Origin: Plasmopara viticola
Lineage: Eukaryota > Oomycota > Peronosporomycetes > Peronosporales > Peronosporaceae
Direction: 5' to 3'
Assembly: GCA_001695595.3 (NCBI GenBank)
Contig: MBPM02000081.1
Coordinates: 62,001 to 126,000, forward strand
Length of the DNA: 64,000 nt
Part shown: positions 21,263 to 32,340 of the stretch, in pieces
How positions within the stretch are numbered: the stretch's first letter is position 1
Layout: the number at the start of each line of letters is the position of its first letter
Notes under the pieces: generated by a model
Databases searched by the model: none
What the model was told of the DNA's origin: nothing
The model's input: only the letters and a program-made list of their open reading frames with translations
Translations under genes and position numbers: made by a program

Positions 21263-23639
21263 GGGTACCGTTTATTTCCATTCACCCTTTTGATAATTTC
21301 CACTTAAGCCCTTGTTGATTGGTTAAATTCTGTTTAATGTCATTGCGCCGCACTTACACCAAAATCTTAAGAAGTGCTCACGCGCACGTATCCGCAGTGC
21401 ATAGCACGCTTGAGAGCTCCCGATGAACAGCTTAGCTCCACCTCCTGCACTTTAGTATCAGTCTCTGCAAGAAGTCAAGGACGCAGTTTGTGCCCATGCA
21501 CTAAGAAAAGGATATGCCTTGACGGTCTTGCATACCAAACGGGTTGGTAACAAAAAAGAAGGCGCAATTAAAGCTGTCATACTCAACTTTTCAAGAGGAC
21601 AGCGGACAAAAAGGAAGGAACAAGAGCCTGTTCAAAAGCGGATACGAAAGGGTTCTAGCAGCTCTACTGAATGTCTTTTAAGTGCCAGTATACGTCAACA
21701 GGGCGGCCTTTGGCAGTTACAAGTTGACAATAAGGAACAAATAATGATGCCTTTGCGCACCAGTCTGCACACCCGCACGGACGCGCTTTGTCAGGTGACC
21801 AACGCGCTTCGGTATTGACATTGGGGCGTGCTGGTGTGAATTCTGCACGGATTATTACCACTTTGCGGCAAGAGTCTGGCATAATCTCAACACCGCAAGA
21901 CATCTACAACATTCGCGCATCTCATCGTGTCAACTTGTTAGCAGGGCGAGCCCCACTCGCCGCCTTAATTGATAGTCTTGCTGACAATACCCGTTATTTC
22001 GCAAAACGAGATGCAGCAGAAGCTGACACATCTGTTAATCATATCACCGACCGCCAAAAAAATTTGTCAGAATTTCAGCGCCGGCTGTATTTGGATAGTT
22101 GATGCTACCTACAAAACGAACAGGTACAACTTTCCGCTCTCGCATGTCGTTGGTGTAATGGCAACAGATACAACTTTCACCTTCGCATCTTGCTTGATGG
22201 AGAGTGAATCAACAGAAGACTGTATTTGAGCAATGGGTCGCCTGCATGATGTCTTCCTGCAATACAGCATTGACATTAATGGCACCTTTGTGACTGACCG
22301 ACAACTTGCCTTAATGAACGCCCTTGGTGAAGTTTTCCCGAACGCAAATTTGTCTTCTTTGTCGGTGGCATATTTGCAAGAATATACTTGCAAGGCAAAG
22401 AAGAGCGTTCGCTTCGCAGGAGGCCCGGGAAACTTTTAAAGCAATGGAATTTCCTCGTTGCCAAAGACAAAATTTCCGATTACGAAGTTTATTTGCGGCA
22501 ATGCGCACAGAATCTAGCGCCCATGCTCCTGTGTTGCGGTATGTTGAGGATACTTGGCTCGTCTGGAAGGACAGATTTGTGGCCGCTTTCCTCCAAATCA
22601 AGCGTCATTACGGACATGTCACGACGTCACGTGTCGAAAGTGCTCGTTCCGCTTTGAAGAAATGGTTATCTGTGTCAACAGGTAATCTGCTGAGAGTTGA
22701 TGCTGCCGTGAAGCTTGCATGCGACGGTCAACTTGCAGTGATCATGCAGGAGAATGCGAGGCAGAGGGATATTGCCAATATGCAGTTTGGACCCTTGTTC
22801 TTCCAGGTCATGGGTAAAATCTCGGTGGCAGGGACAAAGTTTGCTCATGGCGCATACAAACGCCAATTTGACGACGGACATCGTGACACAATATGTGATA
22901 TGTCAAGGCCTGATCAAATCAGCAATGGGCCGTCCTTTCCGTCATGCCCTGCTTGGACGAACAAAGCCTCTTTCTGTGGATGATTCTGATCATCATTGGC
23001 GCTTAGTGCAGCCCTTTAGAGTCATAGAAAGGGAAAACACTCCAACTCTGGAAGAGGCTCTATCAAGATTCACCAGTGAATACTCGATCGCTGGGGATCA
23101 TCGCAAAAGGGTCCCGTTTAACCACATACTGGAGAGTTCCGCGGGTAAACGCAAAAGCCGGACCGCGTGCAAACAAGGGAACGGCTCTCAGGATTCACGC
23201 AGCGTGATCCGTCACATTTTGAACATGTGAGAATTCGCTGATATCTCAGCGACGGCGCACGTGTGAAATCTGTACCAAAGAGGATCACAGCTCAAGGACT
23301 TGTAATCAAGGCTATGCACCGCCAGCCTGATCAGAATAGTGCCTTTCATAGAGTTGTTGCTGTAGTCTGCATAACCATCCCTTTGTAGCTATATCAATAA
23401 TTAGAGGTCTTTCTTTGTCATACATATATCCAAAATTTACTGCACCGATTAGCAGTAGTTACCCTGCCGTATTACGATGGTGACCAGTATAACAGCTCGT
23501 GCGCACAGGCTGGCGGGCGAAAAGTACTTTTCACGGTGAACCAAAGATTTGTGGCGCAATGACATCAAACAAAAGTTGACCAATAAACTAGGGGGTGAGT
23601 GGAAATTATCAAAAGGGTGAGTGGAAATTAACGGTTCCC
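21263..23639 (+). mobile_element. Complete but decayed Mutator-like DNA transposon (MULE)
   Basis: Terminal inverted repeats of 64 bp lie at 21263-21326 and 23576-23639. They agree at about 55 positions by eye and begin GGGTACCG / GGGAACCG. They share a CACCCTTTTGATAATTTCCAC stretch, and the right repeat holds a 19-bp direct repeat of GTGAGTGGAAATTA. The element interrupts sequence that is continuous in the E4 unit near 45990-46010. Both flanks end with ACAAA at the junction, consistent with a worn target duplication, although an exact 9-bp copy is not seen. The interior encodes a broken MULE transposase. Length is 2377 bp. Confidence 0.88.
21450..23230 (+). pseudogene. MULE transposase pseudogene
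   Basis: The reading frame shifts several times and has a TGA at 22227-22229, yet the family landmarks remain in order. An N-terminal FAR1-like start (SLQEVKDAVCAHALRKGY, about 21465-21518) comes first. Next is VDATYKTNRY followed by HVVGVMA, the first catalytic Asp region, near 22100. FVTDRQLALMNAL carries the second Asp near 22290, CRWHICKNILA lies near 22370, and SRVESARSALKKW lies near 22630, where the family's catalytic Glu sits. A C-terminal SWIM-like piece reads MGRPFRHAL, with Phe where the zinc-binding Cys is expected. No intact transposase could be made from this copy. Confidence 0.88.
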
Positions 23640-24130
23640 TTAACAAATTGCTTAAAGCTCGTAACTTTACAGTGCAATTTGCTCACTTGATTGATATAGA
23701 CAATGTATTGACAAGATGGCTTAGCCTTGGTATAATGCAAAGCCAGAATTGGGAAGTGTAAGCTCCGAGCGCGGGTATAATGTTACTAGTAACACATCTG
23801 AGCTTGCGATCGTAAACGTATTACTTTCATACGAAGCGCTTGTAGTTTATGAATACAGATTACGACTGTCTTCGAACAATGTCTTAGGGGCCGATACAGG
23901 AGCTTCCACAGCGGGTAAGCCGCGCAACTTACCAAGAAGCCCATGGCGCCCTTTATATTTTATCTGCTTGACTTGGCACTCTACAAAGAATAGCTCCATC
24001 CCTTGGTAGTCAAAGAGCTCGAAATGCACTACTTTGCTAATCTGCGTCATTATCACGAGGGTTGAAAGCATCTGTGTGACCGCTTGAGCTGCTTTTAAAA
24101 TGCTCTGGGGGAGTCTTAAGAGTATTTAGT
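23640..24130. repeat. Distal end of the E1 unit, shared with E3 and E4 units
   Basis: This matches 32330-32760 and 46080-46500 (GATGGCTYAGCCTTG, TACGAAGCGCYTGT, AGAAGCYCATGGYGC and others). It shows that the unit resumes to the right of the transposon. No gene is present. Confidence 0.6.
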
Positions 24131-24153
24131 GCCTTAAGTACGGTTCGATTATT

Positions 24154-24441
24154 TTATATTGAATGTTGCGTAAGGCGTTGAGCAAGATACTGTGACAATT
24201 TTCGGGACAAAAGTCCATTTATTAAGGCAAGCAAGTTGAATGCAAGGCCGACTTGAGATACCGTAGCATACAAAATTGCTATTGTCTGAAGATAATCGAT
24301 GTTCGTGACACTCTTACTCAGCAGGTTGGAAATTACGACTCGAAGTAGTCGTGGCGGGGTGTGCAAATCTCTGCTTTCAAATGTGAGGCTCTTTCTTTCG
24401 TACGTCTCCATCCAATATGGACATCTATCGACACACTTCAA
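24154..24441 (-). pseudogene. ORF3 repeat-family remnant, copy 1
   Basis: The 95-codon frame contains IDYLQTIAILYATVSQVGLA. It is closely similar to FQTVAILYFTVSLFGVTF in the frame at 51836-52318, so the similarity is at protein level as well as DNA. The segment is hydrophobic and could be a membrane span of an unknown protein. No domain is recognised and no start is favoured. It lies between the E1 unit and the E2 gene. Confidence 0.4.
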
Positions 24442-24673
24442 TTCAAATTGTGACCGTGCGCTTAGAGCTAATAGAACAAAAGCACTAACGAAAGATCAAG
24501 TCTAAAAATTACCACGATATGCATGTCAAGCCTTGTTTTGTGTACACCTTGTGTACACTACGAACTAGTTAGTGCCTCAACCTGAAAATCGGTCACATGG
24601 CAAGTCGTTGGGAAAATTTCACATCGGTCCGTCACCTCGGTTGGTTTCGTTTCCTTAAACTTCCTCTTCGCCT

Positions 24674-26005
24674 TCAGGAGCGCTTTCCTCTTGCGTGATC
24701 AATTACGGGAAAGGAAGCCCCCGACACCGAAGTTTGAGGATCCTGAGGCAACAGATTGGTGCGCTGATTCTCGGGTTGGCTATGAGAAGCGACGGTCGAG
24801 GGTTCAAGGTCGTTCTTTAAAAACTGTCGACCGACCTTTCGTATGGCCGCTGCTGTTTCTTCGTTTAGTCTATACGTCGCCATGACCTTCTTCACGTCAA
24901 TTGTTAGCCTATCAATCCTCTTTTTGATCGTCTCAAAGTCCACCTCTTTCCTTAACTCGTCCAAAAGTTTACCGTTGACTGCGTCGATTGTTTCAATTCC
25001 CTGAACCTCCACACCGGACAACAAATTTGTAAGTTTATTGACTTGTACAAACTCGAAAAAATCACAATACATGGCCCGCCACCTTACGAGACTTGCATAC
25101 CACACAAACGGGCGCTTTAACTCTCTCAATACTTGCAAAGGTAGATCCAGAGACGCCAACGAACGTAGAGCCGACATACGATTCACTCCCAGCTTCTGCT
25201 CGAGCACTTCCAAGTCCTCGTATGTAGATTGTCCAAAAAAATCCAAGTACGTCCTAGATACGCTTGTAACATCCACTGATGACTTGATATACAGCTCCAG
25301 CATCGCTTTGGTCTCTTCTTTTGTCGCGTCGAATCTCAGAGATTCCGTCGTTAGGTGTTCGAGGTACAAAGTGTACACCTTGTCGACAGCAGACGTAGGT
25401 AAATCAACGTGAGCACTTTCTTTGCTCTTCGTGGCTCTCAAAGCCGCCGATTTCTTGAATCGCTTTTTACGTATCGAGTTTCGAGTCGTAGCTTTACGGC
25501 CCGTGTCCGACCTCGCTTGCGTCTTTGCTGTGCGCTGGTTCTTTGTGCGTCTACTCGATACTGCGACCTCGCTGGCGGTCGACGTGGATGCATGATTTTT
25601 TTGTAAGATACTCGATGCCTCTGTAGCAAGAGCTAAAGTCTCGCTTGGTGGAAAATTGAGATCGAATCGAGGACGTCCGACTTCTCTAGGAAAGGCGTTG
25701 AGATCCACGATGTCACGTACAGCGTCCCTTGTGGCGCTTAAAGCCCCGCTTGAATCAGTGATACTATGCACAGCACTCGTCGCAACGTTTTCGATCGTAC
25801 GACTTTCGTCAGCCGCGGAGAGCGCCAAGGCGATGTCGTGCTTCCGGCTGTCCCGAAGAAAACTACTAGGAGACGACTCGGTGGTTAGTTTTTCGGATGT
25901 TTTCACAACACGGTGGGACAATTGACTGGAATGAACTTGATTGTGCTCGGCAACTGTCGGGCTGCTGGTCGCAAGGAGGAGCGCAGTCGCCAATGTGCTG
26001 CGCAT
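24674..26005 (-). CDS. E2: secreted RxLR-like effector candidate, divergent promoter
   Basis: This is a 443-residue paralogue. The signal peptide is MRSTLATALLLATSSPTVA, the RxLR position reads SFLR (48-51), and the EER-like site is DESR (66-69). Both DLNxxP motifs are intact: DLNAFP (101-106) and DLNFPP (115-120). The linker is strongly basic at about 170-195 (RKKRFKKSA). The core has RPFVWYAS (298-305) and RWRAMYCDFFEF, and the last residues are ARGKRS. The ATG at 26005 has the family leader CTCTTCAGCTCC. Unlike its paralogues it lacks the paired TACCGGTA boxes upstream, where only isolated TCACCGAG and ATCGGTAC survive, so its expression may differ. The effector role is inferred from architecture and family likeness. 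Confidence 0.84.
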   Translation of the reverse strand: MRSTLATALLLATSSPTVAEHNQVHSSQLSHRVVKTSEKLTTESSPSSFLRDSRKHDIALALSAADESRTIENVATSAVHSITDSSGALSATRDAVRDIVDLNAFPREVGRPRFDLNFPPSETLALATEASSILQKNHASTSTASEVAVSSRRTKNQRTAKTQARSDTGRKATTRNSIRKKRFKKSAALRATKSKESAHVDLPTSAVDKVYTLYLEHLTTESLRFDATKEETKAMLELYIKSSVDVTSVSRTYLDFFGQSTYEDLEVLEQKLGVNRMSALRSLASLDLPLQVLRELKRPFVWYASLVRWRAMYCDFFEFVQVNKLTNLLSGVEVQGIETIDAVNGKLLDELRKEVDFETIKKRIDRLTIDVKKVMATYRLNEETAAAIRKVGRQFLKNDLEPSTVASHSQPENQRTNLLPQDPQTSVSGASFPVIDHARGKRS

Positions 26006-29000
26006 GGAGCTGAAGAGACGACTAACGATTGATTTTCGGGATTATTCTCACCGAGGGCCAATCAGAGTTGTTACTGCGAAAATTACGAGCCTTTAAATCG
26101 GTACGGCAAGGTATGGAAGTGATTTGATCAAGATCCTTCTATACTTATTTGAGGTCAATTCCGATGGTGACATTGTCGATAGCGATGAAATTTACTATAG
26201 ATGCCGGTTACCAGAGACGAGGGACTGTGTACTGGTAATACGCGACGAATAGATTCGTTTTGGATATTACATTGTTACGGATTACACGAGGCTGCTTATA
26301 TGTACAGGATATCGAATAGCGATGAAAGCTGCAATCTGCGTGAGACCGTTTTCACGCAGTACTTGCATGCATAAGTATGCCTTTGCATCGCACACAGCAC
26401 ATTTATTGTGAGACCTAGTTCATGGCACGATAGTTAAATCTAACCTGCCCGTGTGAGTGGAGTGCTACGAGTTTAGGACCTGATAATCGTGACCTTAAAT
26501 CAGCTTTTAAAAGTTCTATTGTCTATTTGCTCCATAACGACACGAAGCCGGCTATACAATATTTAGCTCTGGCATTATGTACAACCCCTTGCATTAATGT
26601 GTCAAACCATGTCCTTGGATACGTATAAAAAGAGTGATTTTGCATTTGTTGCGGCGAGCGGCTTATCACGGCACCTTACCCAGAGGAGGCCTGCAGGCAT
26701 ACGAGCGACTGCTCACTATATTCGATCTTATGGGCCTAAAGTGTGCTGTCACAGAGCTATTTACTTAGTACTATACTTCTAAACTTTAACTGGGCCTCTA
26801 GTCTCGATATCGATTTTCTGCAATCAATACAGATATTGCATTTTGCCTGGGTATCTTCCCGAATCTCTCATTATACAAAGTAGTATATAAAGCCCTTTGT
26901 GGAATGGCCAAATGTACCGCAAAGAGGGCTGACGATCGGCCGAGTGATTCCTCGGTGAAAGTTTATCGCCACTCCACCGTGCCGTGAGAATGTTACCTAT
27001 TCTTTCTCTTCCCTCCCTGTCTTGCAGACTCCTTCGCCTACAGGCTATGAAAATGAGAGAGGAGCGCCGCAAAGTTTAAATTGCTTACATGATTAATCGA
27101 AATCCGAGACAAATCGTTAAGGTGGAATGTCAAGCCAAGCATTAAAAGCACAAGTTATGAGTGTGCGTATGGAGTCTACCTTAACATGCGCTCGAAAGAC
27201 CATGAACCGCTCACGAAGCGTTTGATGAAGGCACTTCTAGATCATAACAGAATTTGTTTTAGACTCTGACGAATGTGTGAAGCTCGATAAATATGCCACT
27301 TCACAAAACGATCACGGTGCTCTATGAAAAGACTCCTGCTTCACTGCTCACTCTACACAAAACAAAGCTTTCGTTGCAGGAGTGCTGGAGAAGGCTGCTC
27401 GTTCCTCAAACGTAAACCATTTCATGAGAAACAACGACCTCATTCCACCACGACCGAATGTATGCGTTTTATAGCACTCGGAGTCGGCCCTGGCGGTCAG
27501 GCCGCGGCTTTTTGGATAGATCCCGTACCTTTTTAAAGCGGAGATGGGCATTTTGCGAGACCCAAGAGCTTCACAGTCGGATCGACCGCCTCTCCTTCCA
27601 GCGTAAGATATTTGAACTGCTTCAGGAAGCCGCTACCCTTGTAGCGGGCTCCTGGTTCGGCTAGCCACTCAAAGTGCCTAGCCTTATGACCAATATAGCA
27701 GCGGTCACGATCATCTCGGGCCGCCATATAGGTGCTGAGGGTCGTACAACTCAGAATACTGACGACCGTTACAAATCTACGTAAATGCTGGGCGTATTAA
27801 CTTCGTCTTGGAAGGTCGATGATATATGCCAGCACATGCTTCTCTAATAATCGAAAGGTCTGATGATACGATAGTGATAGGCTCTAAGAATATAGATCCC
27901 CTCAATAGAATATATTATTTTCTTTTCCGTATTAATAAAATAGAAACTGCTTCTGTTTTTCTAGGGCGAATGCTATTGCATCCATTTCCAGTCATATTCT
28001 GCTCAGATGACTTTCTGTGCGGTCAGATTTTTGTTTTCTCGAGGAATTTGGTCTTACATTTGTTATTAGGGATTTAATGATATCCGAGCCTCTCCCTTGC
28101 CTATCTTTGATACCTTTGAAGTATTCATATTTTTAAGAAATATCGTAGCTTAAAAATATATTTAAGCTTGTTGATATATACTCGTAGATTTCATGCATGC
28201 ACTAATCGCACTGTGAGCAAATCTCGATCATTGATAGCCTGTAGGTCTCAAAATGGAATTTTACATTGCACATGCTGGGCAGTGTGTCTTCACAATAATT
28301 TTTTTTGTTCTGTGTGATTAATTGTCGAATAAAGTCTTTCTTTCTGCCATCAGTAAGCGGATTAAGAGTATCAAAACGTAAAGGCTATACATAGGCCCAA
28401 TGCATCATCTTACTTAATCGAACCACGGACGCGACTACGCCCGTGATGGCAGTAATATTTAGCAAGCCACAGATAAGGTAAAGTTTTTAGATATTCAACA
28501 CGCCAAAGATACTAACAGACTCTGTCTTAAAACATACGTGTGAGTCACGGTTTTGGCTTCCTCCCACTTGAACATGCGGGGCTAACATTATGTTGCAATG
28601 ACCAGGACACTTTACCATTTAATCAAATCACCATTTGGTGCCTCATATGCCTAGAAGTACATCTCACTCCAGATTTCCTTTGGAAGAAGCAACAAAGTAG
28701 TCTGGGTCTGCCAGCAACGGTATGCGTTATTGCAAAATGTTGCTGCTCAGTAATTTAAATGACAAAGCTTTTGATGAACATATGGCATTTAAGCCAAATG
28801 TGGGCTACAAGGGGGAAATAACTTGCACGAAATATTGGCGAAGAAACAAAAAGGTAGTCAAAAGTCGCAGACCCTTCATCAGCGTCTGCGAGTTGTTACA
28901 TTACTCGATTCGCGTCGCTAGACCATAGTGTATTCGAATACAGTCTGCTTTATACGTAATGATCTTTTGTCCTTGTTGTATTTATCATGACATGGAACAA

Positions 29001-29039
29001 TCATTGATAGCAAATCGTTGATGTTAAATTCTTAAGAGG
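26006..29039. other. Intergenic DNA with one shared fossil segment
   Basis: There is no supported gene. The E2 upstream side does not show the usual unit sequence beyond the leader. The segment 27550-27727 is described separately. A short TA-rich zone near 28080-28200 shows no recognisable terminator or origin. Confidence 0.45.
27533..27727 (-). repeat. Fossil coding segment shared with 36351-36578
   Basis: The minus-strand translation contains HFEWLAEPGARYKGSGF. A minus-strand frame at 36351-36578 contains GFEWLAEPEAHCKGTKYPW. Conservation at protein level suggests both derive from one real gene or transposon protein that I do not recognise. Neither is long enough to be functional. Confidence 0.45.
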
Positions 29040-29522
29040 AATTTTACCTTAAATTGACGCAAAGTAGTCAAGAAATAGTCGGCAGATCTGCTTACAAAAA
29101 AAACTAGTACGACTAACATTGTCCTTTTCATACTTAAGTTGTACGCGAATTTATTATCAGCGATGTGCGGTGTGCCTGAGTACAAGCTATTGTGATACGC
29201 CAACGCATTCATTGAGACGTCTAAACGCAAGTAAATGGAAAAACACTAGAGATCTGCATGCCATGTTCTTTTCAATGTAATCCATTTGATCATTATAGTG
29301 ATAAACGTATTTGTCCTCGCTTCAGCAGCAACAAACACGCGTCGTGTGTTGCAGATCTTTCGAGTCGAGAATCCTCACTCATAAAAGTAAAACAAGAGTG
29401 CTGCAAGGAAGCAAATTAGCATAGTAAGCATGATACGCTTCCATAAAAAGTCTTTGTGGTGCTCCGTGCTTACCACACTGCTCCGTCGGTTAGAATCGTC
29501 GTGTTGACGCTCTATACCGTTC
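29040..29522. repeat. E3 downstream flank, shared with E4 and E6 flanks
   Basis: A block with TGACGCRAAG followed by a TAGTC..GCAGAYSCT pattern is shared with 42230-42300 and 59630-59700. No open frame is supported. It marks the 3' boundary of the duplicated unit. Confidence 0.45.
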
Positions 29523-30896
29523 CTACGAGCTTCGAAGTCGCTTTTTTCTTGAGTGATTCTTCGAGTCGACCACGGAAAATGGCCTCTTCTTTGCTGCTGG
29601 AATACGAAGATTGGAAGGCAATGACTCGGTGCGTAAATTGCCGGGTTGGAGATGCGAAGCGGCGGTAGGATCAGTTTGAAGTCGTTTGGGAATGCGTTGT
29701 CCCATCTTTCCACAAAATTCTATTTCAATCTTCTGCACGGCTGCTCTAAGTTCTGCATCGAAGGCATGCTCCGCCATGACAGAGTCCACCTCGTCCAATA
29801 GTTTATCCATCTTCCTTGTTTTGGACCTAGGATTCAATTCTCCTTTTAATTGGGCAAGAAGTTTGGTGTCGTATGTGCCTGGTTCATGAAATTCAAAACC
29901 GGGCACCGAGCCCTTGATTTTGGCATTGTTGGCCACAGCGAACTCGAAGAAATCACTATACATTTTCCGCCACCTTGTGATACTTTCATACCACACAAAC
30001 GGACGCTGAATCTCTTGCACTATATCCGGAGCCAATTTCAAGGACGCCAACGAATCCAGTGTCGACTTTAGATCCGTCCCCAGCTTCTTCTTTAACACTT
30101 CCAGCTCCTCGCCATGCATGTATCGAAACATATCATGATACCTCGAGGCAATATCCAAAGGCAACAATTTTAAATCGCTGAACATAATAAGCATCCTTTT
30201 CGTCTCTTCTTTTGTTGGATCGAACTTTGGAGAGATTGTCTGAAGGTGTTGGAGATACATATTGTACACCTTGTCGAAACCAGGCGTGAATTGGGAACCA
30301 TAAAGTGTCTGATACATCTCGATTGCTTTCAAAGCCGCCACTTCCTTTAACTGATGATCGAGGGATGATTCCAGCGATATGGGTGGATGGCCCAAGTCCT
30401 TACTCGCTCGCGTCGGTGCAGTATGCTGCTTATTCGTACGACCACTCGATTCTGCGACCTCGCTGGCGGTTGATGTAGATGCGTGATTTCTAAGTGATGT
30501 GTCCGATGTCTCTGGTAAATGAGCAAGGGTCTCACTTGGTGGTAAATTCAGATCAAACTGAGGACGTCCAACTTCTTTCGGAAGCGCATTGAGATCTAAT
30601 ATTTCACGGACAACGTCCCTCGTGGCGGCTGCTGTCCCACTCGAAGCCATGATGTCATGGATGGCACTCGTCGCGGCATTATTTATCGTACGACTTTCAT
30701 CGGCCGCGGGAAGCGCCAAGGCGACGCGTTGCTCGCGGTTGTCTTGAAGGAACCGTCCAGGAGACGACTGGGTGGTTATTTTATTTAGTGTCGTTCCAAC
30801 ATGGTCGGACACTTGTTGAGGATTGATTTGGTTAGACTCAGCAGCTGCCTGGCTGCTGGCCGCAAGGAGAAGCGCAGTCGCTAATGTGCCGCGCAT
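29523..30896 (-). CDS. E3: secreted RxLR-like effector candidate
   Basis: This is a 457-residue paralogue. The signal peptide is MRGTLATALLLAASSQAAA, the RxLR position reads RFLQ (48-51; last Arg replaced), and the EER-like site is DESR (66-69). The DLNxxP motifs are DLNALP (101-106) and DLNLPP (115-120). The core has RPFVWYES (298-305) and RWRKMYSDFFEF. The tail RKKRLRSS is the most basic of the family and a plausible nuclear-import signal. The start at 30896 is fixed by family alignment and by the conserved leader CCCTTCAGCTCC. Upstream are two exact TACCGGTA boxes 40 bp apart. The whole upstream region is duplicated in the E4 unit. Function beyond secretion is inferred. Confidence 0.85.
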   Translation of the reverse strand: MRGTLATALLLAASSQAAAESNQINPQQVSDHVGTTLNKITTQSSPGRFLQDNREQRVALALPAADESRTINNAATSAIHDIMASSGTAAATRDVVREILDLNALPKEVGRPQFDLNLPPSETLAHLPETSDTSLRNHASTSTASEVAESSGRTNKQHTAPTRASKDLGHPPISLESSLDHQLKEVAALKAIEMYQTLYGSQFTPGFDKVYNMYLQHLQTISPKFDPTKEETKRMLIMFSDLKLLPLDIASRYHDMFRYMHGEELEVLKKKLGTDLKSTLDSLASLKLAPDIVQEIQRPFVWYESITRWRKMYSDFFEFAVANNAKIKGSVPGFEFHEPGTYDTKLLAQLKGELNPRSKTRKMDKLLDEVDSVMAEHAFDAELRAAVQKIEIEFCGKMGQRIPKRLQTDPTAASHLQPGNLRTESLPSNLRIPAAKKRPFSVVDSKNHSRKKRLRSS

Positions 30897-30971
30897 GGAG
30901 CTGAAGGGACGACTGGCGTACGCTACGTGTAGAGTATTTTATGGTCTAATAAAGGTTTTATGACCCAGGTC

Positions 30972-31019
30972 TACCGGTACAGCGTATGGCGCAAATATAA
31001 CCGTACAAATGTACCGGTA
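30972..31019 (-). promoter_or_regulatory. E3 upstream TACCGGTA box pair
   Basis: Exact palindromes lie at 30972-30979 and 31012-31019, 40 bp apart, with GGCGCAAATATA at 30988-30999 between them. The layout matches E1, E4, E5 and E6. The first box is 75 bp from the start codon. Confidence 0.65.
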
Positions 31020-32083
31020 CGACATAGCGCTCAATGTCAAGATGACACGCTTTTCTCCTGTTTTGGTCGTCACAATCATGGCCTTGACGTTTGGTTTTTG
31101 CACGCTCTTAGCGGCTGGCGAGCTTTGTGCAAACTGTCAGGTAATTTATCGCACAAAAGCCGTCGATCTTGTGGCCATACTACACCCGTGAGGTGCTTCA
31201 GTTTGCACTTTTTCAAGCCCTCGCGCGGGCTACGCTGTCTCTTGGTCAATGGTAGGTATGTAGGCATGTATTGCTTCTACGGTTTGTGAAGCAATCGATT
31301 TTCCAAGGTCCTGATTTGATCGATGGACGTGTCGTTGGCATTAAGGCCAGCCAGTCTCAATTCACGCAACAGTAGAATCTACAGCCCTCTCGTTTTGTTG
31401 CTTAATTATTTACGCTCGTTTGCTGGTGACTTTTGTGAAAGTGCCAAATGTCAACTGAACACGCAAGGGGTAAGAGCGAAGATTCTAATACTATGAGCCG
31501 TAATGCTCTCGAGTTCATTTTTAGCTTCTTAAATTATGGACTTAAATTATACTCATGCTATAGTTTGTGAATTTTCTTCAAAGATATAACACCAACTTAT
31601 TGCCTTTGCGTACGTGACGTAACTATGCCACGTCACGTGTAATACTAGCACAGACGGATCATCATTCCGTTCAAAGTAGGCATGTATTCGCATGAACTTT
31701 GATCTTGCAAAGCAAATTTACTAACTTTCGAATGGACTAGCGCAATTTTTATTATCTCATGGGTGTACGATGGCCAGTAGAACAACGGCTTGAGGAAATG
31801 CTTGGCAAGCTGTCACAAGTATCGCCAGTCGCTAAGCGCATACGACAAGCACGTGTAATGATCATGATCGTGACGACCAATGTGACAGAATTGCGTCAAA
31901 TCCTGGCACCGAGTGTCGCGTGCTGACTGAATGGCGAATCTTTGTAGAAAATTATCGTAGTTACGGATTCGAAGAAATTTGTCGCTATCATCTTATATTG
32001 GCATTAAGTGAGTGACTCTGTAAATATAGTGGTTTTTAAAGCTCCACCATCAGTTTTCGGTACACCTTCCCTTTGTCATCTAC

Positions 32084-32340
32084 ATGCGCGGTGCATATTA
32101 TGTGGCGTCGTCGAAACCAACAGCCGAATAGCTGCGAAATTTGACCAGCCCAGCTTATGCAAGCATTTGACAGTGAAGATTTGGCGGCTATGCGTGTTAG
32201 TTGGCAATGTATCGAATCTGAAGCCTTACCACGGATGGCTTGACAAACTTATATTGGGATTGGATGATCCTTTTGGATGTCCAACTACATTGGCCAATCT
32301 CGTGAGCTTAAAGTGCAATTTTCTCACTAAGCTGTCATAG
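32084..32340 (+). pseudogene. ORF2 family remnant in E3 unit, body deleted
   Basis: An ATG reads MRGAYYVASSKPTAE and then stops. The hydrophobic stretch present in the other copies is missing. Relative to the E4 unit, several hundred bases of ORF2 body are lost between TCTGAAGCC (about 32217) and CCACGGAT. It diverges from E3 with 1188 bp between starts. Confidence 0.45.
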
